Below, one piece after another: positions 37,795 to 48,832 of a DNA stretch of 64,000 nucleotides. Position 1 is the stretch's first letter. Every line of letters begins with the position of its first letter. Made by a program: the position numbers and the translations under genes. The notes under the pieces were generated by a model, which was not told the DNA's origin, made no database searches, and worked only from the letters and a program-made list of their open reading frames with translations. The DNA comes from Sphingomonas kaistensis. GTDB taxonomy: Bacteria; Pseudomonadota; Alphaproteobacteria; Sphingomonadales; Sphingomonadaceae. The stretch spans positions 310,001 through 374,000 of the forward strand of contig NZ_JAATJC010000001.1 of NCBI RefSeq assembly GCF_011927725.1, written 5' to 3'.

Positions 37795-39923
37795 TCGGCG
37801 GCCTGGTCGATCGGCGGCTTGTTGTGGCCGAGCAGGCGGAGGACTTCGTCGGCGGCGTCGGCGAGGTTGGTGCCGGGACCGAAGATCGCCTGCACCCCCG
37901 CGGCGCGAAGCTCGGCATAATCCTGCGCGGGGATGACGCCGCCGGCGATGACCTTGATGTCGGGACGGCCCATGTCCTTCAACTGGCCGATCAGCTCGGG
38001 GATCAGGGTCTTGTGCCCCGCCGCGAGACTGCTTGCGCCCACCACGTCGACGTCGGCAATGACCGCCAGTTCGGCGGCTTCGCGCGGGGTCTGGAACAGC
38101 GGACCGGCGACGATCTCGAAGCCGAGGTCGCCGAACGCCGAGCTGACCAGGTTGGCGCCTCGGTCGTGGCCGTCCTGGCCCATCTTGGCGACCAGCATCC
38201 GCGGCTTGCGGCCGAGGCGCTGGCTGACGGCGACCGTGCCCTGCTTGGCCTCTTCCCAGTGGACGTCGGCGCGCTGGCCGTAGATGCCGGACACGGGCTC
38301 GGGCTTGGTGGCATAGCGGCCGAATACCTTTTCGAGGGCATCGGAAATCTCGCCCAGCGTGGCGCGGGCGCGGGCGGCCTCGACGCTGAGCGCGAGGAGG
38401 TTGGAATCGCTCCGGGCACCTTGCTCGAGCGCTTCCAGCGCGGCGCGAACCGCGCCCTCGTCGCGCGTGGCGCGGATCCGCTGGAGCCGTTCGATCTGCC
38501 CGGCGCGGACCTTGGCATTGTCGACTTCGAGGATGTCGAGATCGGCTTCTTCCGGCAGGCGGTAGCGATTGACGCCGACGATCACCGCCTCGCCGGTGTC
38601 GACCTTGGCCTGGCGGGTCGCGGCGGCTTCCTCGATCCGGCGCTTGGGCAGTCCCTCGGCGACCGCCTTGGTCATCCCGCCATGCGCCTCGACCTCCCGG
38701 ATCAGCGCCCAGGCCTTGTCCTCCAGCTCGCGGGTCAGCGCCTCCACATACCAGCTTCCGCCCAACGGGTCGGCGACCGCGGTGACGCCGCTCTCCTCGG
38801 CAAGGATCAACTGGGTGTTGCGGGCGATCCGGGCCGAGAAGTCGGTCGGAAGCGCGATCGCCTCGTCGAAGCTGTTGGTGTGGAGCGACTGGGTGCCGCC
38901 AAGCACCGCCGCAAGCGCCTCGATCGTGGTGCGGACTATGTTGTTGTAGGGGTCCTGCTCGGTCAGCGACACGCCGCTGGTCTGGCAGTGGGTGCGCAGC
39001 AGCTTGGACTTCTCGGTCCGGGCGCCGAGGTCTGTCATGATCCGGCCCCAAAGGGTGCGCGCGGCGCGCATCTTGGCGACCTCCATGAAGAGGTTCATCC
39101 CGATGCCCCAGAAGAAGCTCAGCCGCGGCGCGAAGGCGTCGATGTCGAGGCCCGATTTCACCGCGGCGCGGACATATTCCATGCCGTCGGCGAGCGTGTA
39201 GGCCATCTCCTGCACCGCCGTCGCGCCGGCCTCGTGCATATGATAGCCCGAGATCGAGATGCTGTTGAACTTGGGCATCTCGCGCGAGGTGAAAGCGATG
39301 ATGTCGCTGACGATCCGCATCGAGGGCTGCGGCGGGTAGATGTAGGTGTTGCGGACCGCAAACTCTTTCAGGATGTCGTTCTGGATGGTGCCCGACAGCA
39401 GGTTGCGGTCGACCCCCTGCTCCTCGCCCGCGACGATGTAGAAGGCGAGCACCGGAAGCACCGCGCCGTTCATGGTCATGCTGACGCTCATCTCGCCGAG
39501 CGGGATGCCGTCGAACAGCAGCTTCATGTCCTCGACGCTGTCGATCGCGACGCCCGCCTTGCCGACGTCGCCGGTGACGCGCGGATGGTCGCTGTCGTAG
39601 CCGCGGTGGGTGGCGAGGTCGAAGGCAACGCTCAGCCCCTTCTGTCCTGCCGCCAGGTTGCGGCGGTAGAAGGCGTTGCTCTCCTCGGCGGTCGAGAAAC
39701 CGGCGTACTGGCGGATGGTCCACGGCCGGCCGGCGTACATCGTCGCATAGGGACCGCGGGTGTAGGGCGCGACGCCGGGATAGCCGGGGTCGATGCCCGC
39801 CGCATCCTCGGGGCCGTAGACGGTCTTGAGGGTAATCCCCTCGGGCGTGGTGCGGCTGAGGTCTTGCCCCCGCGCTTCCTTGGCGGCGAGGGTCTTCCAG
39901 GCGTCATGTTTGTCGGTGGACAT
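37791..39923 (-). CDS. Methylmalonyl-CoA mutase
   Basis: The 710-residue enzyme isomerises (R)-methylmalonyl-CoA to succinyl-CoA with adenosylcobalamin. The N-terminal catalytic barrel shows [29 protein letters not shown], and [16 protein letters not shown]. The C-terminal cobalamin domain has the base-off DGHDRGAN motif, then SLAAGHKTL and AGGVIPAQD. The single-chain length matches the MCM large subunit (ScpA/MutB type). It follows pccB and mce on the same strand. No MeaB-type chaperone gene is in the window. Confidence 0.96.
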   Translation of the reverse strand: MSTDKHDAWKTLAAKEARGQDLSRTTPEGITLKTVYGPEDAAGIDPGYPGVAPYTRGPYATMYAGRPWTIRQYAGFSTAEESNAFYRRNLAAGQKGLSVAFDLATHRGYDSDHPRVTGDVGKAGVAIDSVEDMKLLFDGIPLGEMSVSMTMNGAVLPVLAFYIVAGEEQGVDRNLLSGTIQNDILKEFAVRNTYIYPPQPSMRIVSDIIAFTSREMPKFNSISISGYHMHEAGATAVQEMAYTLADGMEYVRAAVKSGLDIDAFAPRLSFFWGIGMNLFMEVAKMRAARTLWGRIMTDLGARTEKSKLLRTHCQTSGVSLTEQDPYNNIVRTTIEALAAVLGGTQSLHTNSFDEAIALPTDFSARIARNTQLILAEESGVTAVADPLGGSWYVEALTRELEDKAWALIREVEAHGGMTKAVAEGLPKRRIEEAAATRQAKVDTGEAVIVGVNRYRLPEEADLDILEVDNAKVRAGQIERLQRIRATRDEGAVRAALEALEQGARSDSNLLALSVEAARARATLGEISDALEKVFGRYATKPEPVSGIYGQRADVHWEEAKQGTVAVSQRLGRKPRMLVAKMGQDGHDRGANLVSSAFGDLGFEIVAGPLFQTPREAAELAVIADVDVVGASSLAAGHKTLIPELIGQLKDMGRPDIKVIAGGVIPAQDYAELRAAGVQAIFGPGTNLADAADEVLRLLGHNKPPIDQAAE

Positions 39924-39967
39924 GGGCCCGGCCCTAAACCCAAGCGGGCGGCTCGAAAACCCTTGGC

Positions 39968-40216
39968 TTAGCGGCCGCTCCGATAGCCGAGGCCGAGCAG
40001 GAGGTCGGCGGCGACGAAGACCAGCAGCCCGCACATCGCGGCGTTGATCAGCACCAGTCCCCAGAAGCGCGCTTCGCCGGCATCGGAGCGGTTGAGGCGG
40101 GTACGGTAGAGCGGCACTTCGCCGGTGCGCAACGCGCCGCCGATCCGCGCCAAGAGGAACAGCGCAAGCACGGCGCACAGCGCGCCGATCAGCAATTCCT
40201 CGCCGCGCCCGCCCAT
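39968..40216 (-). CDS. Small membrane protein, uncharacterised
   Basis: The 82-residue protein has two hydrophobic segments ([18 protein letters not shown] and the [22 protein letters not shown] region) separated by a polar loop, [13 protein letters not shown]. It begins at ATG 40216, overlapping the last base of the epimerase stop codon, so it is likely translated with mce. No family is recognised. It may be an auxiliary membrane protein or simply a passenger of this operon. Confidence 0.68.
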   Translation of the reverse strand: MGGRGEELLIGALCAVLALFLLARIGGALRTGEVPLYRTRLNRSDAGEARFWGLVLINAAMCGLLVFVAADLLLGLGYRSGR

Positions 40217-40631
40217 CAATGCGCCTGCTTCGGGCTTTCCATGATCTCGGTCAGGGTGCCGCCGGTGTCCTTGGGATGCAGGAAGAAGATCGGCGTGCCG
40301 TGCGCGCCGATCCGCGTGGGCCCGAGGATGCGCGTGCCGAGCCCCTCGAAATGCGCCCGCGCCGCGTCGATGTCGTCGACTTCGAAGCAGACATGATGCT
40401 GCCCGCCCTGCGGGTTCTTCTCGATGAACTTCGCCACCGGACTGTCGGCCCCAAGCGGCTCGATCAGCTCGATCTGGCTGTTGGGCGCATCGACGAAGCA
40501 CACCCGCACGCCCTGCGCCGGCAGGTCGAACGGCGGCGACGACGGCTCGGCGCCGAACAGGGTGCGATAGGTTTCGAGGCTGCGCTCGATCGACGGGGTG
40601 GCGACCCCGACATGGTTCAGGCGTCCGAGTT

Positions 40632-40635
<4 letters not shown>
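40216..40635 (-). CDS. mce: Methylmalonyl-CoA epimerase
   Basis: The 139-residue VOC-fold enzyme converts (S)- to (R)-methylmalonyl-CoA, linking the carboxylase and the mutase. The family start [19 protein letters not shown], the [16 protein letters not shown] metal-site region, and [19 protein letters not shown] with the terminal metal ligand glutamate are all visible. The ATG at 40635 ([10 protein letters not shown]) overlaps the stop of pccB by 4 bp, showing translational coupling. The longer frame to 40662 would sit inside pccB. Confidence 0.95.
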
Positions 40636-42164
<1,529 letters not shown>

Positions 42165-42279
42165 GGAAACAGGCTCTTCGACGCAAGCTTGAGCGCCGTC
42201 AACTTTGCGAAATATTCGCGCTCACCACGGCAGGTTGGCCGGAACAAAGGGTGAGCAAACTCCGTTTAACAGTGGTGCA

Positions 42280-42301
42280 GTGCGAGAAATCCGTATCGCA
42301 C
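42280..42301. promoter_or_regulatory. Inverted repeat in the divergent pccB / GT-Glf promoter region
   Basis: GTGCGA (42280-42285) and TCGCAC (42296-42301) form a perfect 6-bp inverted repeat with a 10-base spacer. It lies about 100 bases before the ATG at 42403 and about 115 bases from the pccB start. It may be an operator for either gene; no regulator gene is adjacent. Confidence 0.35.
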
Positions 42302-42402
42302 CACGGCACGACAGGACCCACGGTCGGCTTCCCGACGGAACGCGACTCGGTCCGCCAACGTTTTGCTGCAGTTCTTCATCTCCATTGAGAGGTTCCTTTC
42401 GC

Positions 42403-44778
42403 ATGTTCGACAAAGTCGGCGTTCACGGCTCTGGCTCTTCCCAGGTTCCGGCTTTCCCGAACAAACAGACCACGCTTCTGTGTTTCTCGCACCTCCGCTG
42501 GGACTTCGTCTTCCAGCGCCCCCAGCATCTGATGAGCCGCTTCGCCAAGTCGATGCCGGTAGTGGTGTGGGAAGAGCCGATCCCCGCCGAAGCCGGTGCC
42601 GGCCCCTCGCTCGACGTGCGCCCGGCCACCGACATGCCCAATGTCACGGTGGTCACGCCGCGCATTCCCGAAGGGCTTGAAGTCGATGCCGAGCGCACGG
42701 TGCTCAAGGGCCTGCTCGACGACTATTCGGCGGCCCTCAAGGGGCGCCTGATCCGTTGGTATTACACCCCGATGATGCTGCCCTTCTCGCGGCATCTCGA
42801 CGCGGTCGCCACCGTCTACGACTGCATGGACGAGCTGAGCGCGTTCCGCTTCGCCCCGACCGAACTGCTCGATCTCGAGCGTGAACTGCTGGACCTGGCC
42901 GACATCGTCTTCACCGGCGGCTATTCGCTCTACGAGGCCAAGAAGAAGCGGCACGGCAACGTCCACCCCTTCCCGTCGTCAGTCGATCGCGCCCACTTCG
43001 GCGCCGCCCGCGGCGGGATCGCCGATCCAGCCGACCAGGCCGGGATCGCCCATCCGCGGCTCGGCTTCTACGGCGTGATCGACGAGCGGATCGACCTCGA
43101 CCTCCTCGCGCATGTCGCCGACCTCCGGCCCGACTGGCAGCTGGTGATGGTCGGCCCGGTGGTGAAGATCAGCGAAGACGACCTGCCGCGCCGCTCCAAC
43201 ATCCATTACCTCGGCGGCAAGAGCTACGCCGAGCTGCCGACCTATCTCGGCAATTGGGACGTCGCGATGATGCCCTTCGCCATCAACGAGGCGACGCGTT
43301 TCATCTCGCCGACCAAGACGCCCGAATATCTCGCCGCCGGCAAGCCGGTGGTCTCGACCCCGATCAAGGACGTCAAGCGGCACTACGAGAAGCTGTCGGG
43401 CGTGATGATCGCCGCCACTGCCGAGCAGTTCGTCGAAGCGGGCGACCGCGCGCTCGCCCTGTCCGGCGGTGAAGGCGGCGACTGGCTGGCCGAAGTCGAC
43501 CTCGCGCTGTCCGACATGAGCTGGGACACGACCCAGGCGCGGATGGCCGCGCTGCTCGGCGATGTGACCGAGCAGGGCCAGAAGATCGAGCGCCCGGCGT
43601 TCGGCAAGGGCCACACCACGCACAGCAAGAACAAGAAGTATGACTATCTGATCGTCGGCTGCGGCTTTGCCGGTTCGGTCTTGGCCGAGCGGCTTGCGAC
43701 CCAGCATGGCGCCCGCGTGATGATGATCGACAAGCGCGATCACGTCGCCGGCAATGCCTATGACGAATATGACAAGAACGGCATCCTGTACCACAAGTAC
43801 GGGCCGCACATCTTCCATGCCAACAGCGACGAGATCGTCAGCTACCTGTCGCAATTTACGCAATGGCGGCCCTACGAGCACCGCGTGCTCGCCAACGTCC
43901 GCGAGCAGCAGGTGCCGATCCCGATCAACCGCACCACGCTGAACATGCTGTTCGACGCCGGACTCAAGACCGACGAGGAGGCCGCCGCCTTCCTGGCGGC
44001 GCGGGCCGAGCCGGTGGCGGACATCAAGACCAGCGAGGACGTCGTCGTCAACGCCGTCGGACGCGAACTCTACGAGCTGTTCTTCCAGGGCTATACCCGC
44101 AAGCAATGGGGCCTCGACCCGAGCGAGCTCGACAAATTGGTGACGGCGCGCATCCCGACGCGGACCAATACCGACGACCGCTACTTCACCGACAAGCACC
44201 AGATCATGCCGCTCGAGGGCTACACCCGGATGTTCGAGCGGATGCTGGACCATCCGCTTATCGACAAGTCGCTCGGCACCGATTTCCGCGACGTCCGCAA
44301 CGAGATCGACGCCGCGCACATCATCTACACCGGTCCGATCGACGAATATTTCGACTGGCGCTTCGGCAAGCTGCCCTACCGCTCGCTGCGGTTCGTCCAC
44401 TCGACGATCGACAAGGAGTGGTTCCAGGAAGTGGGCACGGTCAATTATCCGTCGACCGACATCCCCTACACCCGGATCAGCGAATATAAGCACCTGACCG
44501 GGCAGCAGCATCCGCGCACCTCGATCACGCTGGAATATCCGAGCGCGGAGGGTGACCCTTATTACCCAATCCCGCGGCCGGAGAACCAGGCCTTGTTCAA
44601 GCGCTACGAGGCGCTTGCCGATTCGACCCCGGGGGTGACCTTCGTCGGCCGCCTGGCGACCTATCGCTATTACAACATGGACCAGATCGTCGGTCAGGCC
44701 CTCGCGACGTTCCGCCGCATGGACGAAGTTCGCACCCGCTCCGGCGCGAGCAGCCAGGAGCTTCGACTGGCCATCTGA
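42403..44778 (+). CDS. Glycosyltransferase fused to UDP-galactopyranose mutase
   Basis: The 791-residue protein joins two enzymes. Residues 1-400 are a GT-B-like glycosyltransferase with FSHLRWDFVFQRPQHL, a YDCMDELSAF block and a TKTPEYLAAGKPVVSTPI donor-site segment. After a short basic linker (THSKNKK), residues 412-791 match Glf: FAD-binding YLIVGCGFAGSVLAERLA, KYGPHIFHANSDE, FFQGYTRKQWG, and a PIDEYFDWRFG block. Glf converts UDP-Galp to UDP-Galf, so the fused enzyme may make and use Galf, or a related furanose, in one polypeptide. The ATG at 42403 follows GAGAGG; the open frame upstream to 42205 lies in the promoter region. Confidence 0.93.
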   Translation: MFDKVGVHGSGSSQVPAFPNKQTTLLCFSHLRWDFVFQRPQHLMSRFAKSMPVVVWEEPIPAEAGAGPSLDVRPATDMPNVTVVTPRIPEGLEVDAERTVLKGLLDDYSAALKGRLIRWYYTPMMLPFSRHLDAVATVYDCMDELSAFRFAPTELLDLERELLDLADIVFTGGYSLYEAKKKRHGNVHPFPSSVDRAHFGAARGGIADPADQAGIAHPRLGFYGVIDERIDLDLLAHVADLRPDWQLVMVGPVVKISEDDLPRRSNIHYLGGKSYAELPTYLGNWDVAMMPFAINEATRFISPTKTPEYLAAGKPVVSTPIKDVKRHYEKLSGVMIAATAEQFVEAGDRALALSGGEGGDWLAEVDLALSDMSWDTTQARMAALLGDVTEQGQKIERPAFGKGHTTHSKNKKYDYLIVGCGFAGSVLAERLATQHGARVMMIDKRDHVAGNAYDEYDKNGILYHKYGPHIFHANSDEIVSYLSQFTQWRPYEHRVLANVREQQVPIPINRTTLNMLFDAGLKTDEEAAAFLAARAEPVADIKTSEDVVVNAVGRELYELFFQGYTRKQWGLDPSELDKLVTARIPTRTNTDDRYFTDKHQIMPLEGYTRMFERMLDHPLIDKSLGTDFRDVRNEIDAAHIIYTGPIDEYFDWRFGKLPYRSLRFVHSTIDKEWFQEVGTVNYPSTDIPYTRISEYKHLTGQQHPRTSITLEYPSAEGDPYYPIPRPENQALFKRYEALADSTPGVTFVGRLATYRYYNMDQIVGQALATFRRMDEVRTRSGASSQELRLAI

Positions 44779-44799
44779 GGCCGCTTTTTCCGAGACAGG

Positions 44800-44836
44800 C
44801 GAAGAGGTTTCCGGCCCACAGCCGGGAGCCTCTTCG
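44800..44836. terminator. Hairpin after the GT-Glf gene
   Basis: The outer arms CGAAGAGG (44800-44807) and CCTCTTCG (44829-44836) enclose an inner CCGGC/GCCGG stem. It starts 22 bases after the stop codon. There is no following T tract, so termination is possible but not proven by sequence. Confidence 0.45.
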
Positions 44837-44890
44837 TCGAATCGGCCTGGGGCCGTTTCCGCCGGCGGCTTTTCCCACTACATGACCTGA

Positions 44891-45919
44891 ATGCCCGACC
44901 CTGAGCGCGACCGCGCCGTCACTGTTTCGGCGGCCGCTGACGGGGCCCGCCATACCTACCGCAATCCAGTTCTCGATCGCGACTTCCCGGACCCGTCCGC
45001 GCTGCTGGCGGACGACGGCTACTACTACGCATACGCGACGCAGAGCCGCGACAAGGACGGCTGGATCAACATCCAGGTCGCCCGCTCCGCCGACCTGATC
45101 GACTGGGAGCATCTGGGCGACGCCTTGCCGGTCAAGCCGATCTGGGCCAGCCACACCCAGGATTTCTGGGCGCCTTACGTCCTTCGCGACGGCGAACGCT
45201 TCGTCATGTTCTATTCGGCCAAGCCGGACGCCTGCGACGACGAGCCCGGGCACAGCCTGGCCATCGCCGTCGCCGAGCGGCTGGAAGGGCCGTTCACCGA
45301 CATCGGCCAGCCGTTCCTCAACGGTCAGGGGTTCGAGGTGATCGACCCCATGGTGCTGCGCGACCCCGCAAGCGGCCGGTTCTTTCTCTACTGGGGTTCA
45401 GGCTTCCAGCCGATCAAGGTGCAGGAACTGAGCGCGGACCTCCTGTCCTTCGCGCCGGGCACCCGGCCGACCGACATCATCTGGCCCAATCCCGAACCCG
45501 GCGCCTTTCCCCGATTGGTCGAGGCGGCATGGGTGATCGCGCACGACGGCGCCTATTACCTCTTCTATTCGGGCGACAATTGCTGCGGACCGCAGGCCGA
45601 ATATGGCGTGATGGTCGCGCGGGCGAGCGACCCGCTCGGGCCGTTCGAGACGCTGGAGCAGGTGCGCGGGATCAGGCACAGCCTGATGCTGACCCGCAAC
45701 GACAAGTGGCTCGCGCCGGGGCACAACGGGATCGTCACCGACCGCGCCGGAGTCCACTGGATCCTCTATCATGCGGTGGACATCGACCGCCCGCGCCAGC
45801 GCCAAGAGGACGAGATCAACAGTCGCCGCGTGCTGCTGATCGACCGGATCGACTGGGCGGACGGCTGGCCGGTGGTGCGCACGCCGTCGACCGGCGAGGA
45901 AAAGGCGCCAGCAGTCTAG
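44891..45919 (+). CDS. Glycoside hydrolase family 43 protein
   Basis: The 342-residue five-bladed propeller enzyme carries the three GH43 acidic residues: Asp34 in FPDPS (general base), Asp152 in IDPM (pKa modulator) and Glu211 in VEAAW (acid). The family includes arabinofuranosidases, xylosidases and exo-galactanases. No signal peptide is seen, so it is probably cytoplasmic or needs another export route. Coming directly after the Glf fusion, it may trim furanosyl residues. It is convergent with, and overlaps by 4 bp, the GH-A hydrolase gene. Confidence 0.9.
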   Translation: MPDPERDRAVTVSAAADGARHTYRNPVLDRDFPDPSALLADDGYYYAYATQSRDKDGWINIQVARSADLIDWEHLGDALPVKPIWASHTQDFWAPYVLRDGERFVMFYSAKPDACDDEPGHSLAIAVAERLEGPFTDIGQPFLNGQGFEVIDPMVLRDPASGRFFLYWGSGFQPIKVQELSADLLSFAPGTRPTDIIWPNPEPGAFPRLVEAAWVIAHDGAYYLFYSGDNCCGPQAEYGVMVARASDPLGPFETLEQVRGIRHSLMLTRNDKWLAPGHNGIVTDRAGVHWILYHAVDIDRPRQRQEDEINSRRVLLIDRIDWADGWPVVRTPSTGEEKAPAV

Positions 45920-47073
45920 GCGAGTTCGAGCACCCGCTTGCCCGGCCGCTTCGCCCACGCGGCGAAGCGCTGCTCTTGCTCGCGAAGCTCCTCCAGCAGC
46001 CGCGCATCGACGTGGCGCTTGCCGTCCGCCGTTACCGTCGACAGCAGCCCCGCCTCGGCATGGCGGCTGTTGTCCCAGCCGGGATAGGCGGTGATCGGGA
46101 ACCAGCAGATGCCCTGAAGGTCGACGCCGCGCTCCATCGCCTCGCGCGCTTCGCCGCAGACATGATGGAGCCACGCCGCCCGGCCGCTGCCTTCGGCACC
46201 CGTCTCGGCCAGGAACAAAGGCTTGCCGTAACGCTCCGCGATCTCGACCAGCATGTCGGCGAGCGAACGATATTCGTGATGCCCCATCGGGATGGTCGGC
46301 CCGTCGAGATACCATTGGTTGTGCGGATAATAGTTGAGTCCGATGAGGTCGGCGAAGCTCGGGTCGCCGCCAAGCTCGGGCCGGGCGCGGCCGGTCAGCC
46401 AGTCATAGGCTTCGAACTGACCCTGCCGCTCGCGCTCGGCGGCCTCGACCGACTTGCGGCGGTGATCGCGCGGAGCGACGTGGACCAGGGGCTCGGCCCA
46501 TACTAGCAGCGCGTCGGGAAACTCCGCCCGGACAGCGGCGGCGGCGGCGATGGCGGTGCGGGCCAGTTGCTCCTTGAACCAGCCCTTCCGCTCCGCGCCA
46601 GCAGGCCGCGGGAAATAAGCGACTTCGACCGCCCAGGCCATGAAGCTGATTTCGTTGACGAGGCACAGCAGAGGCCTCCCGCCGACCACCTGCTGGTGAT
46701 GCTCGACCGCGGCGAGCGCGAAGTCGGCGTAGCGGCGGGGAAAGTTATCAGCGCCCTGGTCGACGTGATCGGGCGAGCCGTAATGGAAGAGGTCCCAGAT
46801 CACCTCCATGCCGACATCCGCGGCCGCTTCGAGCGCCGGGGTCCAGCTCGACCAGTCGTACTGGCCGGGTGCCTTTTCGATCAGGTGCCAGCGAACCCCG
46901 TCGCGAATCGTGCGAAGGCCCAGGTCGTGCAACTGACGATAGTCACTCGCGACATGCCGGTCGTGGCCGGTCGCCCGCAAGAGGTCGAGACGCACCCCGT
47001 CGCGGCGGCGGTGCGAGGAGCATTCGAACCCGCCCTGGAAAAAACTGGCAAAAATCGTTTCGGGGCCGTGCAT
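45916..47073 (-). CDS. Clan GH-A glycoside hydrolase (GH1-like, unassigned subfamily)
   Basis: The 385-residue protein is a TIM-barrel hydrolase. Glu141 in LVNEISF (Asn-Glu pair, acid/base) and Glu290 in LAETGAEG (nucleophile) are in the positions expected for clan GH-A. An early SDYRQLHDLGLRTIRDGVRW strand-helix unit resembles the beta-glucosidase and rhamnose-reductase-like GH1 relatives. No signal peptide is evident. The ATG at 47073 follows GGGGGA by six bases and is preferred over the upstream frame start at 47091. It probably hydrolyses a beta-glycoside related to the neighbouring GH43 and Glf genes. The substrate is unknown. Confidence 0.8.
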   Translation of the reverse strand: MHGPETIFASFFQGGFECSSHRRRDGVRLDLLRATGHDRHVASDYRQLHDLGLRTIRDGVRWHLIEKAPGQYDWSSWTPALEAAADVGMEVIWDLFHYGSPDHVDQGADNFPRRYADFALAAVEHHQQVVGGRPLLCLVNEISFMAWAVEVAYFPRPAGAERKGWFKEQLARTAIAAAAAVRAEFPDALLVWAEPLVHVAPRDHRRKSVEAAERERQGQFEAYDWLTGRARPELGGDPSFADLIGLNYYPHNQWYLDGPTIPMGHHEYRSLADMLVEIAERYGKPLFLAETGAEGSGRAAWLHHVCGEAREAMERGVDLQGICWFPITAYPGWDNSRHAEAGLLSTVTADGKRHVDARLLEELREQEQRFAAWAKRPGKRVLELA

Positions 47074-47186
47074 AACGATCCCCCAACACATGAGGACGGG
47101 ATTCGAGCCCAGGGACGGCGGGTCACCCCCGATTGAACCTTCGCGGTCGCTCGTGCTTTGACGGAAACTGGAAAGGATCGACCCGC

Positions 47187-47954
47187 TTGCAGCCGACCAG
47201 CCACTGGCCCCAGCGCCTGTACCTCGTCCGTCATGGCCAGAGCCAGGGCAATGTCGCGCGCGACCGGTCGGAGGCCGAGGGCCTGGCGACGATCGGGATC
47301 GACATCCGCGACGTCGACGTGCCCCTGTCCGACCTCGGCCACCAGCAGGCCGACGCTGCCGGACGCTGGTTCGCCGCGCTGCCCGACCACGAAAAGCCCG
47401 AGGTCATCCTGTCCTCGCCCTACCTGCGTGCCCGCCAGACCGCCCGCGCGATCTGCGAAGCGGGGGGCCTTGCCGGGGGTCGGGCCAGAACGGTCATCGA
47501 CGAGCGGCTCCGCGAGCGCGAATTCGGTGTATTCGACGGCCTCACCGCGCTCGGCATTCGCCAGCAGTATCCGGAGGAAGCAGCCCACCGGACCCGGCTC
47601 GGCAAATTCTATCATCGCCCGCCCGGCGGCGAGAGCTGGGCCGACGTCATCCTGCGGCTGCGCTCGGCGATGAATTCGATCAACCTCCACTATAACGGGC
47701 GGCGGGTGCTGATCGTCTGCCACCAGGTAGTGGTGCTGTGCATGCGCTACGTGCTGGAGGAGCTGGAGGAGACCGACATCCTCGCCATCGACAAGGCCGC
47801 CGACATCCTGAACTGCGGGATTTGCGCCTTCGATTTCGACGTGCAGGAGCTCGACTGCGCGCCCAGGCTGGCGCTGTGGAACCATGCCGCCCCGCTCGAG
47901 GAGCAGGGCGCCCCGGTGACCGCCGCGCCCGACCAGATGGTGGGGAGCAGGTGA
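47187..47954 (+). CDS. Histidine phosphatase family protein (phosphoglycerate mutase-like)
   Basis: The protein of about 255 residues has the catalytic start LYLVRHGQSQGN with the phospho-accepting histidine, the LSSPYLRARQTA block, the EREFGVFDGLT acid/base region and VCHQVVVLC near the end. It is a broad phosphatase or mutase type; the substrate is unknown. The TTG at 47187 is preferred, about 10 bases after AAAGGA. The frame is open from 47133, which would overlap the divergent promoter region. Its stop overlaps the GTG start of the next gene by 4 bp. Confidence 0.82.
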   Translation: MQPTSHWPQRLYLVRHGQSQGNVARDRSEAEGLATIGIDIRDVDVPLSDLGHQQADAAGRWFAALPDHEKPEVILSSPYLRARQTARAICEAGGLAGGRARTVIDERLREREFGVFDGLTALGIRQQYPEEAAHRTRLGKFYHRPPGGESWADVILRLRSAMNSINLHYNGRRVLIVCHQVVVLCMRYVLEELEETDILAIDKAADILNCGICAFDFDVQELDCAPRLALWNHAAPLEEQGAPVTAAPDQMVGSR

Positions 47955-48832
47955 CCGCTCCGGTCGAACTCGACCACGCGACGCTTCGGCATTTCCCACT
48001 CCCGCCGATCGCCGGCGGAGACAAGGACGAGCGCGGCTCGATTCTGATCGTCGCCGGAAGCCGCGAGGTGGCGGGGGCGGCGCTGCTGACCGCCATGGGC
48101 GCGATGCGGGCGGGCGCCGGGCGGTTGCAGATCGTCACGGTCGACAGCGCGGCGCCGGGCCTGTCCATCTCGATGCCCGAAGCGATGGTCACCGGCATGG
48201 CCGAGGGCCGCGACGGCGGTTTCGCACCCTCCACCGTCCGGCAGGTCGCCGACCGTGCGGGCCAAGCCGACGTGGTCGTCGCCGGTCCGGGCATGCGCGG
48301 AAATAAGGCGACCGAAGCACTGGCCGAGGCGCTGGTCGGTGGCGGTAGGCCATTGGTGCTCGACGCCGCCCTCCTCCACGCGCTGCCGGCAAGGCGACGC
48401 GAGGTGAAAAGCTCGGAATGTCCGACCATCCTCCTGCCCCATGCCGGCGAGATAGCGAGCCTGCTCGGCTGCGAGGAAGCGGAGGTCGAGGCCGACCCGG
48501 TCGATGCCGGCCGCCGCTGTGCCGAACTTTATGGCTGCCTTACTCTGGTCAAGGGCGTGCAGAGCCACATCGTCGCGCCCGACGGACAACTATTTCGCTA
48601 CCCGGGCGGCGGCCCCGGCCTCGGCGTCTCGGGGTCTGGCGACACGCTGGCGGGAATCGTCGGCGGCCTCCTCGCACGCCGCGCCGATCCGCTCACCGCG
48701 CTGCTATGGGGCGTGTGGTGCCATGGCGAGGCCGGTCGCCGGCTGGGCGAGAAGATCGGCACCCTCGGCTTCCTCGCGCGGGAAATACCGGGCGAGGTGC
48801 CCGGCATCCTGCGCGATGGCGGAATGCTCTAG
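47951..48832 (+). CDS. nnrD: ADP/ATP-dependent NAD(P)H-hydrate dehydratase (carbohydrate kinase fold)
   Basis: The 293-residue ribokinase-like enzyme removes water from damaged NADHX/NADPHX. Motifs include GSILIVAGSREVAGAALLTA, ADVVVAGPGM, ILLPHAGEIASLLG and the nucleotide-binding GVSGSGDTLAGIVGGLLA. Only the dehydratase half is present; the epimerase domain found fused in many bacteria is absent. Translation is coupled to the histidine phosphatase by a GTGA overlap. It is convergent with pyk and overlaps it by 4 bp. Confidence 0.87.
   Translation: MTAPVELDHATLRHFPLPPIAGGDKDERGSILIVAGSREVAGAALLTAMGAMRAGAGRLQIVTVDSAAPGLSISMPEAMVTGMAEGRDGGFAPSTVRQVADRAGQADVVVAGPGMRGNKATEALAEALVGGGRPLVLDAALLHALPARRREVKSSECPTILLPHAGEIASLLGCEEAEVEADPVDAGRRCAELYGCLTLVKGVQSHIVAPDGQLFRYPGGGPGLGVSGSGDTLAGIVGGLLARRADPLTALLWGVWCHGEAGRRLGEKIGTLGFLAREIPGEVPGILRDGGML

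Noticed and set aside
37824..39971. A 715-codon plus-strand frame opposite methylmalonyl-CoA mutase
   Set aside because: It is explained by high third-position GC in the mutase; the product has no domain and the mutase match is unambiguous.
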